Shown piece after piece: positions 1 through 7,720 of a DNA stretch of 16,232 nucleotides. Below the pieces are notes generated by a model. That model had not been told where the DNA came from, searched no databases, and saw only the letters and a program-made list of their open reading frames with translations. Position 1 is the first letter of the stretch, and the number at the start of each line of letters is the position of its first letter. The position numbers and the translations under genes are program-made. This DNA comes from a bacterium UBP3_UBA6266 (GTDB taxonomy: Bacteria; Auribacterota; UBA6266): positions 1 through 16,232 of the forward strand of contig DJVC01000042.1 of NCBI GenBank assembly GCA_002440765.1, given 5' to 3'.

Positions 1-2
1 TA

Positions 3-893
3 CTCTTCGCTACTCCCGGAAGCCATTGTTCGGGAAAGACAATAGAAATCCCGGCTTACGATTCCTCAAAAGCCCCTTCAAGCATCCATTCAAAATCCGA
101 TATCATATCTGAAGAACCTTTGTACAATACCGTATCGGATTTCTTTAAAAAAGAAAGAGTGGATGTTATCCACGATTGGTCTTTCCAGAATCTTTTTGTC
201 CTGCGGCACCCGGATAAATTCCCTTTTATAATCTCTACCTGTATACCGCCGGGCCCAGACTACAGGCGCCCCAATCTCGTTGCATGCAGCCGCGCGCACG
301 CGGAATTATGCGGAAAATCCACTAAATATGTTTATTACGGTCTTGATTTAGACAACTGGCCCTTTAACCTCAAAAAAACGGAGCCTTTCATCCATATATC
401 TAAAATCGCGAGATATAAAGGCCAACACATAGCTATCAGAGCGGCGAGAAAATCCGGAAGCCGGTTGGTGCTGGCGGGCAATGTAGCCGACAGGATGTAT
501 TATAATCTTATTATAAAGCCTATGCTGTTCTTATCACCGAAGATAAAATATATAGGGGAAATCAAAGGCACAAATGAATATCTGCAGAGGGCGTCGGCAT
601 TAATACAGACACCACGCTGGTTTGACGCTTTCCCGCTTGTAAACCTGGAAGCTTTCGCATCAGGCACACCCGTCATTTCACTTGCGGCAGGCGGTGTTCC
701 CGAACAGATTGTAAACGGAATAAACGGGTTTTTATGCAATGATGCTGATGAACTGGCAAACGCGATGAAAAATATAGGTTCTGTAAAACCGAAAGACTGC
801 AGAGATTACGCGGAAGAACACTTCTCGGCAAAACGGATGGCGAAAGATTATATTGAATTATATAAAAAAGCATTAAACGGCAAAAACTGGTAA
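3..893 (+). CDS. Glycosyltransferase family 4, 5'-truncated by window edge
   Basis: The frame is open from the first bases of the window, so the gene begins upstream; 296 codons are visible. The TTG at 120 is only an internal codon. What remains is the second half of the N-terminal Rossmann domain and the whole C-terminal GT-B domain of a retaining GT4 (RfaB/WaaG-like) enzyme. A typical hinge strand, FIHISKIARYKGQHIAIRAA (about 378-437), opens the donor domain. It is followed by a helix-loop with DAFPLVNLEAFASGTPVI (about 624-677) and GGVPE, the nucleotide-sugar binding region; Asp stands where many GT4 enzymes have the first Glu of the EX7E motif. It probably acts at the cytoplasmic membrane face, adding one sugar to a lipid-linked repeat unit. 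The flippase gene begins 2 bases after its stop. The donor and acceptor sugars cannot be read from sequence. Confidence 0.85.
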   Translation, partial: LFATPGSHCSGKTIEIPAYDSSKAPSSIHSKSDIISEEPLYNTVSDFFKKERVDVIHDWSFQNLFVLRHPDKFPFIISTCIPPGPDYRRPNLVACSRAHAELCGKSTKYVYYGLDLDNWPFNLKKTEPFIHISKIARYKGQHIAIRAARKSGSRLVLAGNVADRMYYNLIIKPMLFLSPKIKYIGEIKGTNEYLQRASALIQTPRWFDAFPLVNLEAFASGTPVISLAAGGVPEQIVNGINGFLCNDADELANAMKNIGSVKPKDCRDYAEEHFSAKRMAKDYIELYKKALNGKNW

Positions 894-895
894 TA

Positions 896-2302
896 ATGAA
901 AGCTTCAACATCTTATATACATAACGTATCGGCCCAAGCCATCGGTAGATTTTTTACTAGTTTCATAGGAATGATAATTTTTATCTTAATTGGCCGCTTA
1001 ATGGGACCGGATGAATTAGGACAATTCTCTTACATTCTTACTTTTTTTGGACTTTTATTTATTTTCTCAGAAGTTGGAACTCCAAGTGTATTCGCCAAAG
1101 ATATAGCCCAGATAAAAGAAGCAAAGGATGTTTATCTCGCGAATTATCTGGTTCTGCGTGTCGGATTAGCTCTGCTATTCATCATTCCGGGTATAATGGC
1201 AGCATACATCCTAAGAAAAGACCTTTTTTTTATTTTAATCATCGGGGTTATTTTTCTGCCGCTGTTCAACCTTCGTTTTTTTGAACCTTTATATCAGGTT
1301 TATAATAAACCATTGTTCTCCGCTTATACGGCATTTTTTTATGGGACAATATATTTTATCTTCTCTTTAATAGCTGTTATTTTCTTCAAAAGCATAGCTT
1401 CTATTTCTCTGTCGTATATTCTTGCAAACATACTTTATGCTCTTTTTGCTATTTATTTAGCCACGAAAATTCTAAAACCGAAATTTGAAATCAAAACGAC
1501 CATCATAAAAAATATAATGAAACTCGCTCTTCCTTTAGGTGTTGGGGCTTTATTCGCAACTGTCAATTCACATATAGATATTTTTATGCTTGCATCTATG
1601 AAATCCGACTATGAAGTGGGCATATACAGCGCCGCATACAGGTTTCTGGATATGACCGCCATGCTGGCGGTAACAATTCTGAACCCTATAATACCCATTT
1701 TTTCAAAGTGGGCTGATGAAAATAAAAACCTTCTTAAGGAACGTTACACACAGCTTATAGAAACTTTTTCAGTTATTACATTGCCGATTGTATTGATTGT
1801 CCCGTTTATTTCCTCACCGATATTACACTCAATTTACGGACCTGATTTCCTGCCTTCAGCAGATGTTTTAAATATTTTGGCCTGGGTAGGCGCTCTCCTC
1901 TTCTTATCTCTTCTTACAATGTTTCTTTGCCTATCTATAGGTGTAGTACATTTCGGATGGTGGATTACCGCCCTCGCGGCCGGCGTAAATATACTTTTAA
2001 ATTATATATGGATACCAAAATACGGCTATATCGGCTCGGCATGGGCTACTGTTATCTGTGAAATATTGATATTGGGAATTGTATTCTTCTTTGTTGCCAA
2101 GCATTTTGGTAATTTTATAAGATTTTCTATATGGACAAAAATTATCTCCGCAAACATAATATTTTTTCTGTTTCTTTATTTTATCAAAAATATATATTTA
2201 AGCTTAAGCCTCGGAATAATTATTTATACAGTTATGATGTATTTTTTCAATGTTATTCCGAAACATTTTTTACTTTTAATAAAAGATATACTTAAAAAGT
2301 GA
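896..2302 (+). CDS. Oligosaccharide flippase (Wzx/MOP superfamily)
   Basis: This 468-residue protein is hydrophobic throughout, with about a dozen or more membrane helices and short basic loops, as expected for the polysaccharide-transport branch of the MOP exporter superfamily. Family-like signatures are the N-terminal GRLMGPDELGQFSY block (residues 33-46), VGIYSAAYRFLD in the middle (about 242-253), a Y-G-P-x-F loop (about 313-318), and IPKYGYIGSAWAT (about 374-386). Such proteins move undecaprenyl-linked repeat units from the inner to the outer face of the cytoplasmic membrane. The ATG overlaps the upstream terminal region tightly (TAA, two bases, ATG), implying translational coupling within the glycan operon. 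Its place among glycosyltransferase genes supports the role. Substrate is unknown. Confidence 0.9.
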   Translation: MKASTSYIHNVSAQAIGRFFTSFIGMIIFILIGRLMGPDELGQFSYILTFFGLLFIFSEVGTPSVFAKDIAQIKEAKDVYLANYLVLRVGLALLFIIPGIMAAYILRKDLFFILIIGVIFLPLFNLRFFEPLYQVYNKPLFSAYTAFFYGTIYFIFSLIAVIFFKSIASISLSYILANILYALFAIYLATKILKPKFEIKTTIIKNIMKLALPLGVGALFATVNSHIDIFMLASMKSDYEVGIYSAAYRFLDMTAMLAVTILNPIIPIFSKWADENKNLLKERYTQLIETFSVITLPIVLIVPFISSPILHSIYGPDFLPSADVLNILAWVGALLFLSLLTMFLCLSIGVVHFGWWITALAAGVNILLNYIWIPKYGYIGSAWATVICEILILGIVFFFVAKHFGNFIRFSIWTKIISANIIFFLFLYFIKNIYLSLSLGIIIYTVMMYFFNVIPKHFLLLIKDILKK

Positions 2303-2308
2303 TTTTCT

Positions 2309-2944
2309 ATGAATAAAACTTCTTTTTTTAAAAAGAACCTGATGCGGATGAAGGCATTCCTTCATATTTTTTATTATCCTCAGGTAAAAATCGAGTTTCC
2401 TATAGAGATTTTAAAACAATATATAAATTATGATTGGAAGTTACCGGAAGGGTATAGGATTTGCTCTCCAGATAGCACTACAGACAAACAGAAATGGGCA
2501 GATTTACTAAATCTAGACGGAGAATTCGGCATATGGAATACGAGCAGAATCGAATATGATATTATTTCTCGTCTGATAGCCCCCGACGCAGCGTCTTTGC
2601 TTTATTACAAAGATAACTTAGTTGGATGCTCTTCAACAATGCGTGATATAAATTCAAAGGTTAAAATTGGCATTGGAATGTTCCTTTTTCTAGAAAAATC
2701 TCACCGCAGCAAAAAAGGATTGTCATTTGCGCTTACATTTCGCACTCTGAGTTTTTTTGCCAGAGAAAATTTTAAAAGAGCCTTTGCATACACCGATCCA
2801 CATCGTCTTTCAGCCCTATACCTATACCTTTCTAATGGAATAAAACCCAAATACAATTCAATGTACAGCATAATTCAATGGCACAGGATTAGAAAAAGAT
2901 TGAACCTGCTTCTTAAGAGAAGTAACCGAAAAAACAGGAAATAA
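2309..2944 (+). CDS. GNAT-like N-acyltransferase in the polysaccharide locus
   Basis: This is a 211-residue soluble protein. Residues about 45-180 have the order of a GNAT fold: an N-terminal strand-helix pair, the LLYYKDNLVGCSS strand pair (97-109), MFLFLEKSHRSKKGLSFALT (124-143) where GNAT proteins carry beta4 and the acetyl-CoA pyrophosphate loop, then FKRAFAYTDPHRLSALYLYL (155-174), which resembles the beta5/alpha4 segment ending in a G-I-K-P turn. The canonical R/Q-x-x-G-x-G/A loop appears only in relaxed form (HRSKKGLS). The likely role is acylating an amino-sugar or other precursor of the glycan. It starts 6 bases after the flippase stop, without a clear Shine-Dalgarno; ATGs at 2342 and 2348 are possible alternative starts. 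The C-terminal tail (from about 190) is very basic. Family call is moderate; the substrate is inferred only from neighbours. Confidence 0.6.
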   Translation: MNKTSFFKKNLMRMKAFLHIFYYPQVKIEFPIEILKQYINYDWKLPEGYRICSPDSTTDKQKWADLLNLDGEFGIWNTSRIEYDIISRLIAPDAASLLYYKDNLVGCSSTMRDINSKVKIGIGMFLFLEKSHRSKKGLSFALTFRTLSFFARENFKRAFAYTDPHRLSALYLYLSNGIKPKYNSMYSIIQWHRIRKRLNLLLKRSNRKNRK

Positions 2945-2945
2945 A

Positions 2946-4094
2946 ATGAAAATAGGTTTTTGTACATGGTTTAATATTAACGATAAAAACGCATGGTCAG
3001 GGACACAATATCCCATGCTCAAGGCATTGGAAAAACATTGTGGAGAAATAATATCTCTTGTTCCGGAACATAATAAATTTCTCATTTTAGGAAAAATGCT
3101 CAATAAACTTGCTAAAATATTTCTTCACAAAAGATTTCACTACTTCCATGCTCCATTCATAACAAAAGAATTTGCCAAAAGTATTAAGAAGCAAATCAAA
3201 AAAATAAAACCTGATATACTTTTCGCTATTTCTCACGGTGTATTATTAAATGATCTCGACTGCGATATCCCAATAATTTATTATTCGGATGTTACCTCTA
3301 AATTGCTGGTCAATTACTATTCTGATTTTTCTAACCTTTTGCCTATTACTGAAAAATGGTATCACCAGGTCGACCAAAATATTATGGATAAATCTGCTAT
3401 TGTCTTTTTCTCCTCTGAGTGGGCCGCTAAGAGCGCTATAAACGATTATGGCTGCACCAAAGAAAAAGTTTATGTTATCCCTCTAGGAGCAAATATAGAG
3501 AATATCCCGGAACGCAGTAAAATATTAAACCGGAGAAACAAAGACAGAACAATCCTAAGATTGCTATTCTCAGGCAGTGATTGGGAAAGGAAGGGTGGGG
3601 ACATTGCTATAGAGACAATGGAAGAACTTAACAGGAGAGGGATTCCAACAGAATTGACACTATTAACCGGCATTGCCCCCCCACATCACAAAAAAAAGCC
3701 CAAAATCAATATTGTAGGTCACCTAAACAAAGAAAACCATGAACAGGCACTTAAAATGCATAAGATATTTATGGATGCGTCAATATTTATATTACCCACA
3801 AGAAAAGACTGTTCTCCTACGGTCTTATGCGAAGCGGCAGCATATGGATTACCAGCTGTTTCTACGGATGTGGGAGGAATTTCTTCATATATAAAAAATA
3901 AAATTACAGGCCGGTTGCTTCCATTAGAAGCAAATTTCAAAGAATATGCAGATGTAATCGAAGAAATTTGGAATAATAAAAATATTTATGTCAATTTATG
4001 CGAGAATGCACGGAGTAAATTTGAGCGTGAATTAAATTGGGATTCCTGGGGTCAAAAATTTTATAACATAATCAACAAGACAAATATATGTTAA
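2946..4094 (+). CDS. Glycosyltransferase family 4
   Basis: This full-length 382-residue GT-B enzyme has an N-terminal acceptor domain (1-about 185) that ends with the common GT4 sequence FSSEWAAKSAI ... KVYVIPLGAN (155-183). The donor domain starts at LRLLFSGSDWERKGGDIAIE (204-223; the W-x-R-K-G-G loop is typical) and carries the nucleotide-sugar loop DCSPTVLCEAAAYGLPAVST (288-307) followed by DVGG (308-311). Glu296 matches the second Glu of the EX7E motif; Asp288 or Cys289 sits near the first. GGAA lies just before the ATG, one base after the upstream stop. Its own stop overlaps the next gene by 7 bases. It most likely adds a sugar to the lipid-linked glycan in the cytoplasm; its specificity cannot be told. 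Confidence 0.88.
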   Translation: MKIGFCTWFNINDKNAWSGTQYPMLKALEKHCGEIISLVPEHNKFLILGKMLNKLAKIFLHKRFHYFHAPFITKEFAKSIKKQIKKIKPDILFAISHGVLLNDLDCDIPIIYYSDVTSKLLVNYYSDFSNLLPITEKWYHQVDQNIMDKSAIVFFSSEWAAKSAINDYGCTKEKVYVIPLGANIENIPERSKILNRRNKDRTILRLLFSGSDWERKGGDIAIETMEELNRRGIPTELTLLTGIAPPHHKKKPKINIVGHLNKENHEQALKMHKIFMDASIFILPTRKDCSPTVLCEAAAYGLPAVSTDVGGISSYIKNKITGRLLPLEANFKEYADVIEEIWNNKNIYVNLCENARSKFERELNWDSWGQKFYNIINKTNIC

Positions 4095-6445
4095 TATGTC
4101 CAAGATGTCATGAAAAATTAAATAACAACATTCTCAAGGCAGAACAACCCCACTGTCATATTTGCAAATCCAATTTTTCTCACATTAATGGATTTTTATC
4201 TTTTATAGATAACACCTCCTCCGATAAAAGTTATATGGATATCGGAGAAGACACGGAGTTCCTAACCCAAGAAGACGAAACAACAAGGCAAAGATTTAAA
4301 CGGTATTTTATTCCCCTTTTTAATACATGGAAAATTGACCGCAATGCAAAAATACTCTGTGTCGGATGTGGGGACGCTGCAGACGTATATGAACTGAAGA
4401 AAAATGGCTTTGAACAAAGTTACGGCTTGGATATGGGGTGGAGATCTAAGTGGTGGAAGATAAAGAAAAGAGAGCCTAACTATCTCTTTATAGCAAATGC
4501 AGAAAATATGCCATTTGAAGACAAGTTCTTCGATATAATAATAGCATTGGGAGTCATAGAACACATCGGTGCAATAGGAGCTACTGCCTCTCTAAGCAAA
4601 GATTTTATATTTGCCCGCCATAGGTTCATAACCAATATATTAAGAGTAATGAAAGATAAGGGGAAACTTATTATTGCCTGCCCTAATAGAACATTCCCAA
4701 TAGATTTTCAGCATAATCTATCATCCATAAAATTGTTAAGTCGATTTGCAGAGAAAACTGGAATTTGCTTCCATTCGCCACTTAATAAATTTCTATTAAC
4801 TTATAAAGATATCGCTTATTATGCCTATATAAAAGAACCCATCTGCATAGAAATAAAACCTTTGCCCGTTACAAACTATCTTGGCTTAACTTTTCGCAAT
4901 TCTATATTTTTACGCCCATTTTCTGGCATCTTTAATGCTTATCTTTGGGTTCTCGATAAAATGCCCGCCTTCATTAGAAAATCTTTTTTGAATCCATATA
5001 TGATATGTGTTATCTTAAAAAAGTACTCCTATAAAAACATGAAAAACTTTTTAAATAAGCTAACCAATAAAAAATATTTATTATTTTTATTGTTTTTTGA
5101 ATTTTGTTGCTCCTTTGTTTTCGGAAAAATAATAGATATATACCCCGGTCACAAGATAAAAAAAGAGAATTCCTTATCCTCCTTTTTTCAAATCAGATGG
5201 GCTGATATTTCACCCGGAGACGCTATCTTGTTGTATGATGACTACGGCCCTTACAGGGAACCTTTTATCATACTTGGAAAGGGAACCCCCGAGAAACCAA
5301 TAGTAATCAAAGCGGCTGACGGAGAAAAGCCGGTTATACAATCTTCTGTCATTTTCACAAATGCCAAACATATAATCCTTGAGAATATAACAATAGCAAA
5401 TCACTTCGAAAGAGGTATTATAATCAGGGAAGGAAGCCATAATATAACCGTTAAAAACTGCGTAGTCAAAAACAACGGGCTCGGGATATGGATAGGCGGC
5501 TATGCGGGAATGAACAACAAAATAATCAATAATGAAGTATTCTCCAATGAAACACACGGCATTGCCATTGATGTAGTTAACTGTAAACAGGGCTCGGAAA
5601 CCTTAATCGCGGGAAACCGCGTATATAACAATGGACATCACGGAATGGAAATAAACGGCAGTTATTATATTATCGAAGAAAACGAGGTTTTTAACAACGG
5701 GTTGAAACATTTAGGATGCACGGGTATCCATACTTATGCTAAAGATGCCGAACAGGACGCCGGCGACCATAACATAATCAGATACAATGTCTGTTACAGG
5801 AACAGGGACACAAAAAAATTTGACGGCAACGGCATACAACTCGACCAATGGTGCGATTATAATGAAGTATATTATAATATCTGTTATGAAAATGACGGCG
5901 CCGGCATATGCATATTCGACAGTTCAAACAGCAAAATCTATAACAACACTCTCTTTAACAATGCTATAGATTCAGGCAAATCGCATCAGATTAAGGCCGA
6001 ACTTGTCATCGCCAGCGATTTTACTAAAAATGTCGACCATACAAACAATATCTCCGTATTCAACAATATAGTCGTGGCTAATAATAAAAATGTATACGCC
6101 CTTTATGTTGACAGGCTCAGTTCGGATAATAAACTTTCAATAAACAATAACCTTTTTTATAATCTGAAATCCGATAAATTTTATATATGGAATGACAGAA
6201 AAGTCGGGGATATAAACAAGGTAAAAAGCCGTAACGCAAAAATAAATGATAACCTGTCCGATAATCCCCTGTTTATTAAAAAAATCCCGGCGGAAATCAA
6301 CAGTTTCAGGCTTCAGGAAAACTCGCCCTGCGTCGGCAAGGGAACATATACCGGGCAGAAAAAAGATATTTTGGGCCATATAATACCTGAAGATGAGAAC
6401 CCTTCTTTGGGAGCAATACATCATAATTCAGGAGATTTTCAATGA
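4088..6445 (+). CDS. Fused zinc-ribbon methyltransferase and secreted beta-helix protein
   Basis: A single 785-codon frame joins two proteins that are normally separate. Residues 1-30 contain two CxxC pairs (C4/C7 and C23/C26), a small zinc ribbon. Residues about 85-315 form a class I SAM-dependent methyltransferase: motif I ILCVGCGDAAD (89-99), acidic Asp115, then DIIIALGVIEHIG (149-161) and a KGKLIIACPN strand (191-200). It seems to end near the strand NPYMICVILKK (302-312). Met318 then begins a textbook signal peptide, and residues 347-785 are a right-handed parallel beta-helix. The helix shows repeated coils of the form N-x-I-x-x-N-x-V/C-x-x-N (for example IINNEVFSNETHGIAI) and the common C-terminal ending FRLQENSPCVGKG. 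The methyltransferase may modify a sugar in the cytoplasm; the beta-helix may be a glycan lyase, epimerase or binding protein. It overlaps both neighbours (7 and 4 bases). A lost stop codon, an assembly error or internal re-initiation are alternatives to a true fusion. Confidence 0.8.
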   Translation: MLICPRCHEKLNNNILKAEQPHCHICKSNFSHINGFLSFIDNTSSDKSYMDIGEDTEFLTQEDETTRQRFKRYFIPLFNTWKIDRNAKILCVGCGDAADVYELKKNGFEQSYGLDMGWRSKWWKIKKREPNYLFIANAENMPFEDKFFDIIIALGVIEHIGAIGATASLSKDFIFARHRFITNILRVMKDKGKLIIACPNRTFPIDFQHNLSSIKLLSRFAEKTGICFHSPLNKFLLTYKDIAYYAYIKEPICIEIKPLPVTNYLGLTFRNSIFLRPFSGIFNAYLWVLDKMPAFIRKSFLNPYMICVILKKYSYKNMKNFLNKLTNKKYLLFLLFFEFCCSFVFGKIIDIYPGHKIKKENSLSSFFQIRWADISPGDAILLYDDYGPYREPFIILGKGTPEKPIVIKAADGEKPVIQSSVIFTNAKHIILENITIANHFERGIIIREGSHNITVKNCVVKNNGLGIWIGGYAGMNNKIINNEVFSNETHGIAIDVVNCKQGSETLIAGNRVYNNGHHGMEINGSYYIIEENEVFNNGLKHLGCTGIHTYAKDAEQDAGDHNIIRYNVCYRNRDTKKFDGNGIQLDQWCDYNEVYYNICYENDGAGICIFDSSNSKIYNNTLFNNAIDSGKSHQIKAELVIASDFTKNVDHTNNISVFNNIVVANNKNVYALYVDRLSSDNKLSINNNLFYNLKSDKFYIWNDRKVGDINKVKSRNAKINDNLSDNPLFIKKIPAEINSFRLQENSPCVGKGTYTGQKKDILGHIIPEDENPSLGAIHHNSGDFQ
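5039..5125 (+). other. Internal signal peptide and possible second start
   Basis: In the middle of the long frame, ATG at 5039 (residue 318) opens a complete Sec-type signal peptide. It has a basic n-region KNFLNKLTNKK, a hydrophobic core YLLFLLFFEFCCSFVF and a VFG|K cleavage site after residue 346. A signal peptide has no use 317 residues into a cytosolic enzyme, so this ATG was probably once, or still is, the start of a separate secreted beta-helix gene. No convincing Shine-Dalgarno precedes it, which argues against efficient independent initiation. As part of one chain it would instead act as a membrane anchor. Confidence 0.75.
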
Positions 6446-7536
6446 AAGTCGCTTTTTTAGGTTCGAGGGGAATTCCCGCCTGTTACGGCGGGTATGAAAC
6501 GCTGATAGAAGAACTTGCTCTCGGGATCGTTCAAAAAGGGAACAACGAAGTAGTCGTTTACTGCAGAAGCAACTATTTCGAAGATAAACCCAAAAATCTT
6601 AAGGGCATTAAATTAGTCTACCTGCCCACAGTTCGCATTAAACCTCTGGAAAGCATAATCCATTCTTTCCTGTCTTCGATACACGTGCTTTTTCAGGATG
6701 TCAAAGTCGTCTTTTTTGTTGACCCGGCAAACGCCCCTTTCCTTTTACTGCTCCGTCTGTTCGGCAAAAGAGTGGTCGTCCATACAAACGGGCTCGGATG
6801 GAAAAGGCTAAAATGGAACGCTATAGAGCGAAAATACTATAAATTTGTCGAACTGTTGTGCAAATGTACGGCAAACGTGCTTATAACAGACAATCCCGCT
6901 ATGCAGAAATACTATAAAGACGAATATAACGCGGATTCTGTCTATATACCTTACGGCGCCTCAAACCACGAGGAATCGAATACAAATGTCTATAATGAAC
7001 TCGGCATATATGAAAAAAAATATCTTCTTCTGGTAGCAAGGCTTGAACCCGAAAACAACCCCGAATTGATAATCAAAGAATATGTTAAGGCAAATGTCGA
7101 TATGCCTTTGGTTGTTGTAGGAGACTCCCCTTATAATCCTGTTTTTATGAAAAAGCTGAAACAGGCAGGTAATGAAAAGGTGATATTTACGGGTTTTATC
7201 AGAGACCAGCAGAAGCTAAACGCATTGTATCAGGGGGCTTTCATTTATATCCACGGGCATGAGGTCGGCGGGACTAATCCCTCTCTCCTGCGCGCTATGG
7301 ACGCCGCGACAGCGCCGCTCGCGGTAACTTCCCCGTTCAACGAATCCGTCTTACCCGACTGCGGATTTATTTTTGAAAAAGAAGAGGGTTCTCTTGCTAA
7401 TATCCTGAAGCAACTTATTGCAGAACCGGACAAAGTTAAAAAAATCTCTCTTCTGGCAAAAAAACAGGCCGACACAAATTTTAAATGGGCAACAGTAGTA
7501 AAGGAATACGAAAAGGTATTCAGCCGTTTAAGTTAA
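6442..7536 (+). CDS. DUF1972-type glycosyltransferase (Cps2T-like)
   Basis: This 364-residue GT-B protein opens with MKVAFLGSRGIPACYGGYET (1-20), the hallmark of the DUF1972 N-terminal domain found in rhamnosyltransferases such as streptococcal Cps2T. The acceptor half continues with VVVHTNGLGWKRLKWN (about 111-126), also characteristic. The donor domain has LLVARLEPENNPELII (about 194-209), an aspartyl-free loop EVGGTNPSLLRAMDAA (about 275-290) and a closing strand CGFIFE. The ATG overlaps the preceding stop as ATGA, so it is translationally coupled and is the last visible gene of the glycan operon. A rhamnosyl- or related transferase adding a sugar to the lipid-linked unit is likely from family knowledge; the exact linkage is not readable. 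Downstream the transcript meets genes on the other strand, and I see no good terminator. Confidence 0.87.
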   Translation: MKVAFLGSRGIPACYGGYETLIEELALGIVQKGNNEVVVYCRSNYFEDKPKNLKGIKLVYLPTVRIKPLESIIHSFLSSIHVLFQDVKVVFFVDPANAPFLLLLRLFGKRVVVHTNGLGWKRLKWNAIERKYYKFVELLCKCTANVLITDNPAMQKYYKDEYNADSVYIPYGASNHEESNTNVYNELGIYEKKYLLLVARLEPENNPELIIKEYVKANVDMPLVVVGDSPYNPVFMKKLKQAGNEKVIFTGFIRDQQKLNALYQGAFIYIHGHEVGGTNPSLLRAMDAATAPLAVTSPFNESVLPDCGFIFEKEEGSLANILKQLIAEPDKVKKISLLAKKQADTNFKWATVVKEYEKVFSRLS

Positions 7537-7543
7537 TATAGAA

Positions 7544-7618
7544 TCTGTCATTTATCTTATTGATTATTTCCCGCGCAAGCGTGTTGCCCTCGGAAGAGCT
7601 GTCCTGGACTTCGATTTT
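7544..7618 (-). pseudogene. C-terminal remnant of a paralogue of the gene at 10021-10395
   Basis: Read on the minus strand, these 25 codons match the C-terminus of the small exported protein encoded at 10021-10395: by my count 19 of 25 residues are identical, including the run VQDSSSEGN, then R-E-I and I-N-D-R. The stop codon of the relative is replaced (the frame runs on to a TGA at 7520-7522, inside the upstream glycosyltransferase gene). Homology ends exactly where the transposon-end repeat begins at 7619, so the rest of the gene was removed or displaced by that element. This is a gene relic, not an expressed protein, since it has no start. Confidence 0.8.
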
Positions 7619-7657
7619 TTAATTAGGGACACATCCTATTTTTATTCTTTGGCCTTC
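7619..7657. repeat. Solitary transposon end (relic of the RAYT-type element)
   Basis: Positions 7619-7642 match the left end of the complete element (9240-9263) at 23 of 24 bases; the only change is C to T in the AGGGACACATCC(C) core. After a 7-base gap relative to the complete copy, another 15 bases (7643-7657) equal 9271-9285, which encode the transposase C-terminus (RPKNK on the minus strand). So this is a left end plus the last codons of a second transposase copy, not a random match. The remaining 63 bases up to the abiEii stop hold nothing I can name. Confidence 0.85.
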
Positions 7658-7720
7658 AGCAAACTCCCGAGATGGCCGACATAAATATTTCTTTTCTGAA
7701 AAGTTTGAGTCCGACCTCTT

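Noticed and set aside
7691..7703. Palindrome CTTTTCTGAAAAG near the meeting point of the two transcription directions, considered as a terminator
   Set aside because: The centre is one base, the stem is AT-rich and no T-run follows, so a stable terminator hairpin is unlikely.
7658..7720. Short minus-strand frame of about 30 codons ending L-K-A-K-E just before the transposon end
   Set aside because: It starts after an in-frame stop within the abiEii end, has no start codon with a ribosome site and matches no family I know.
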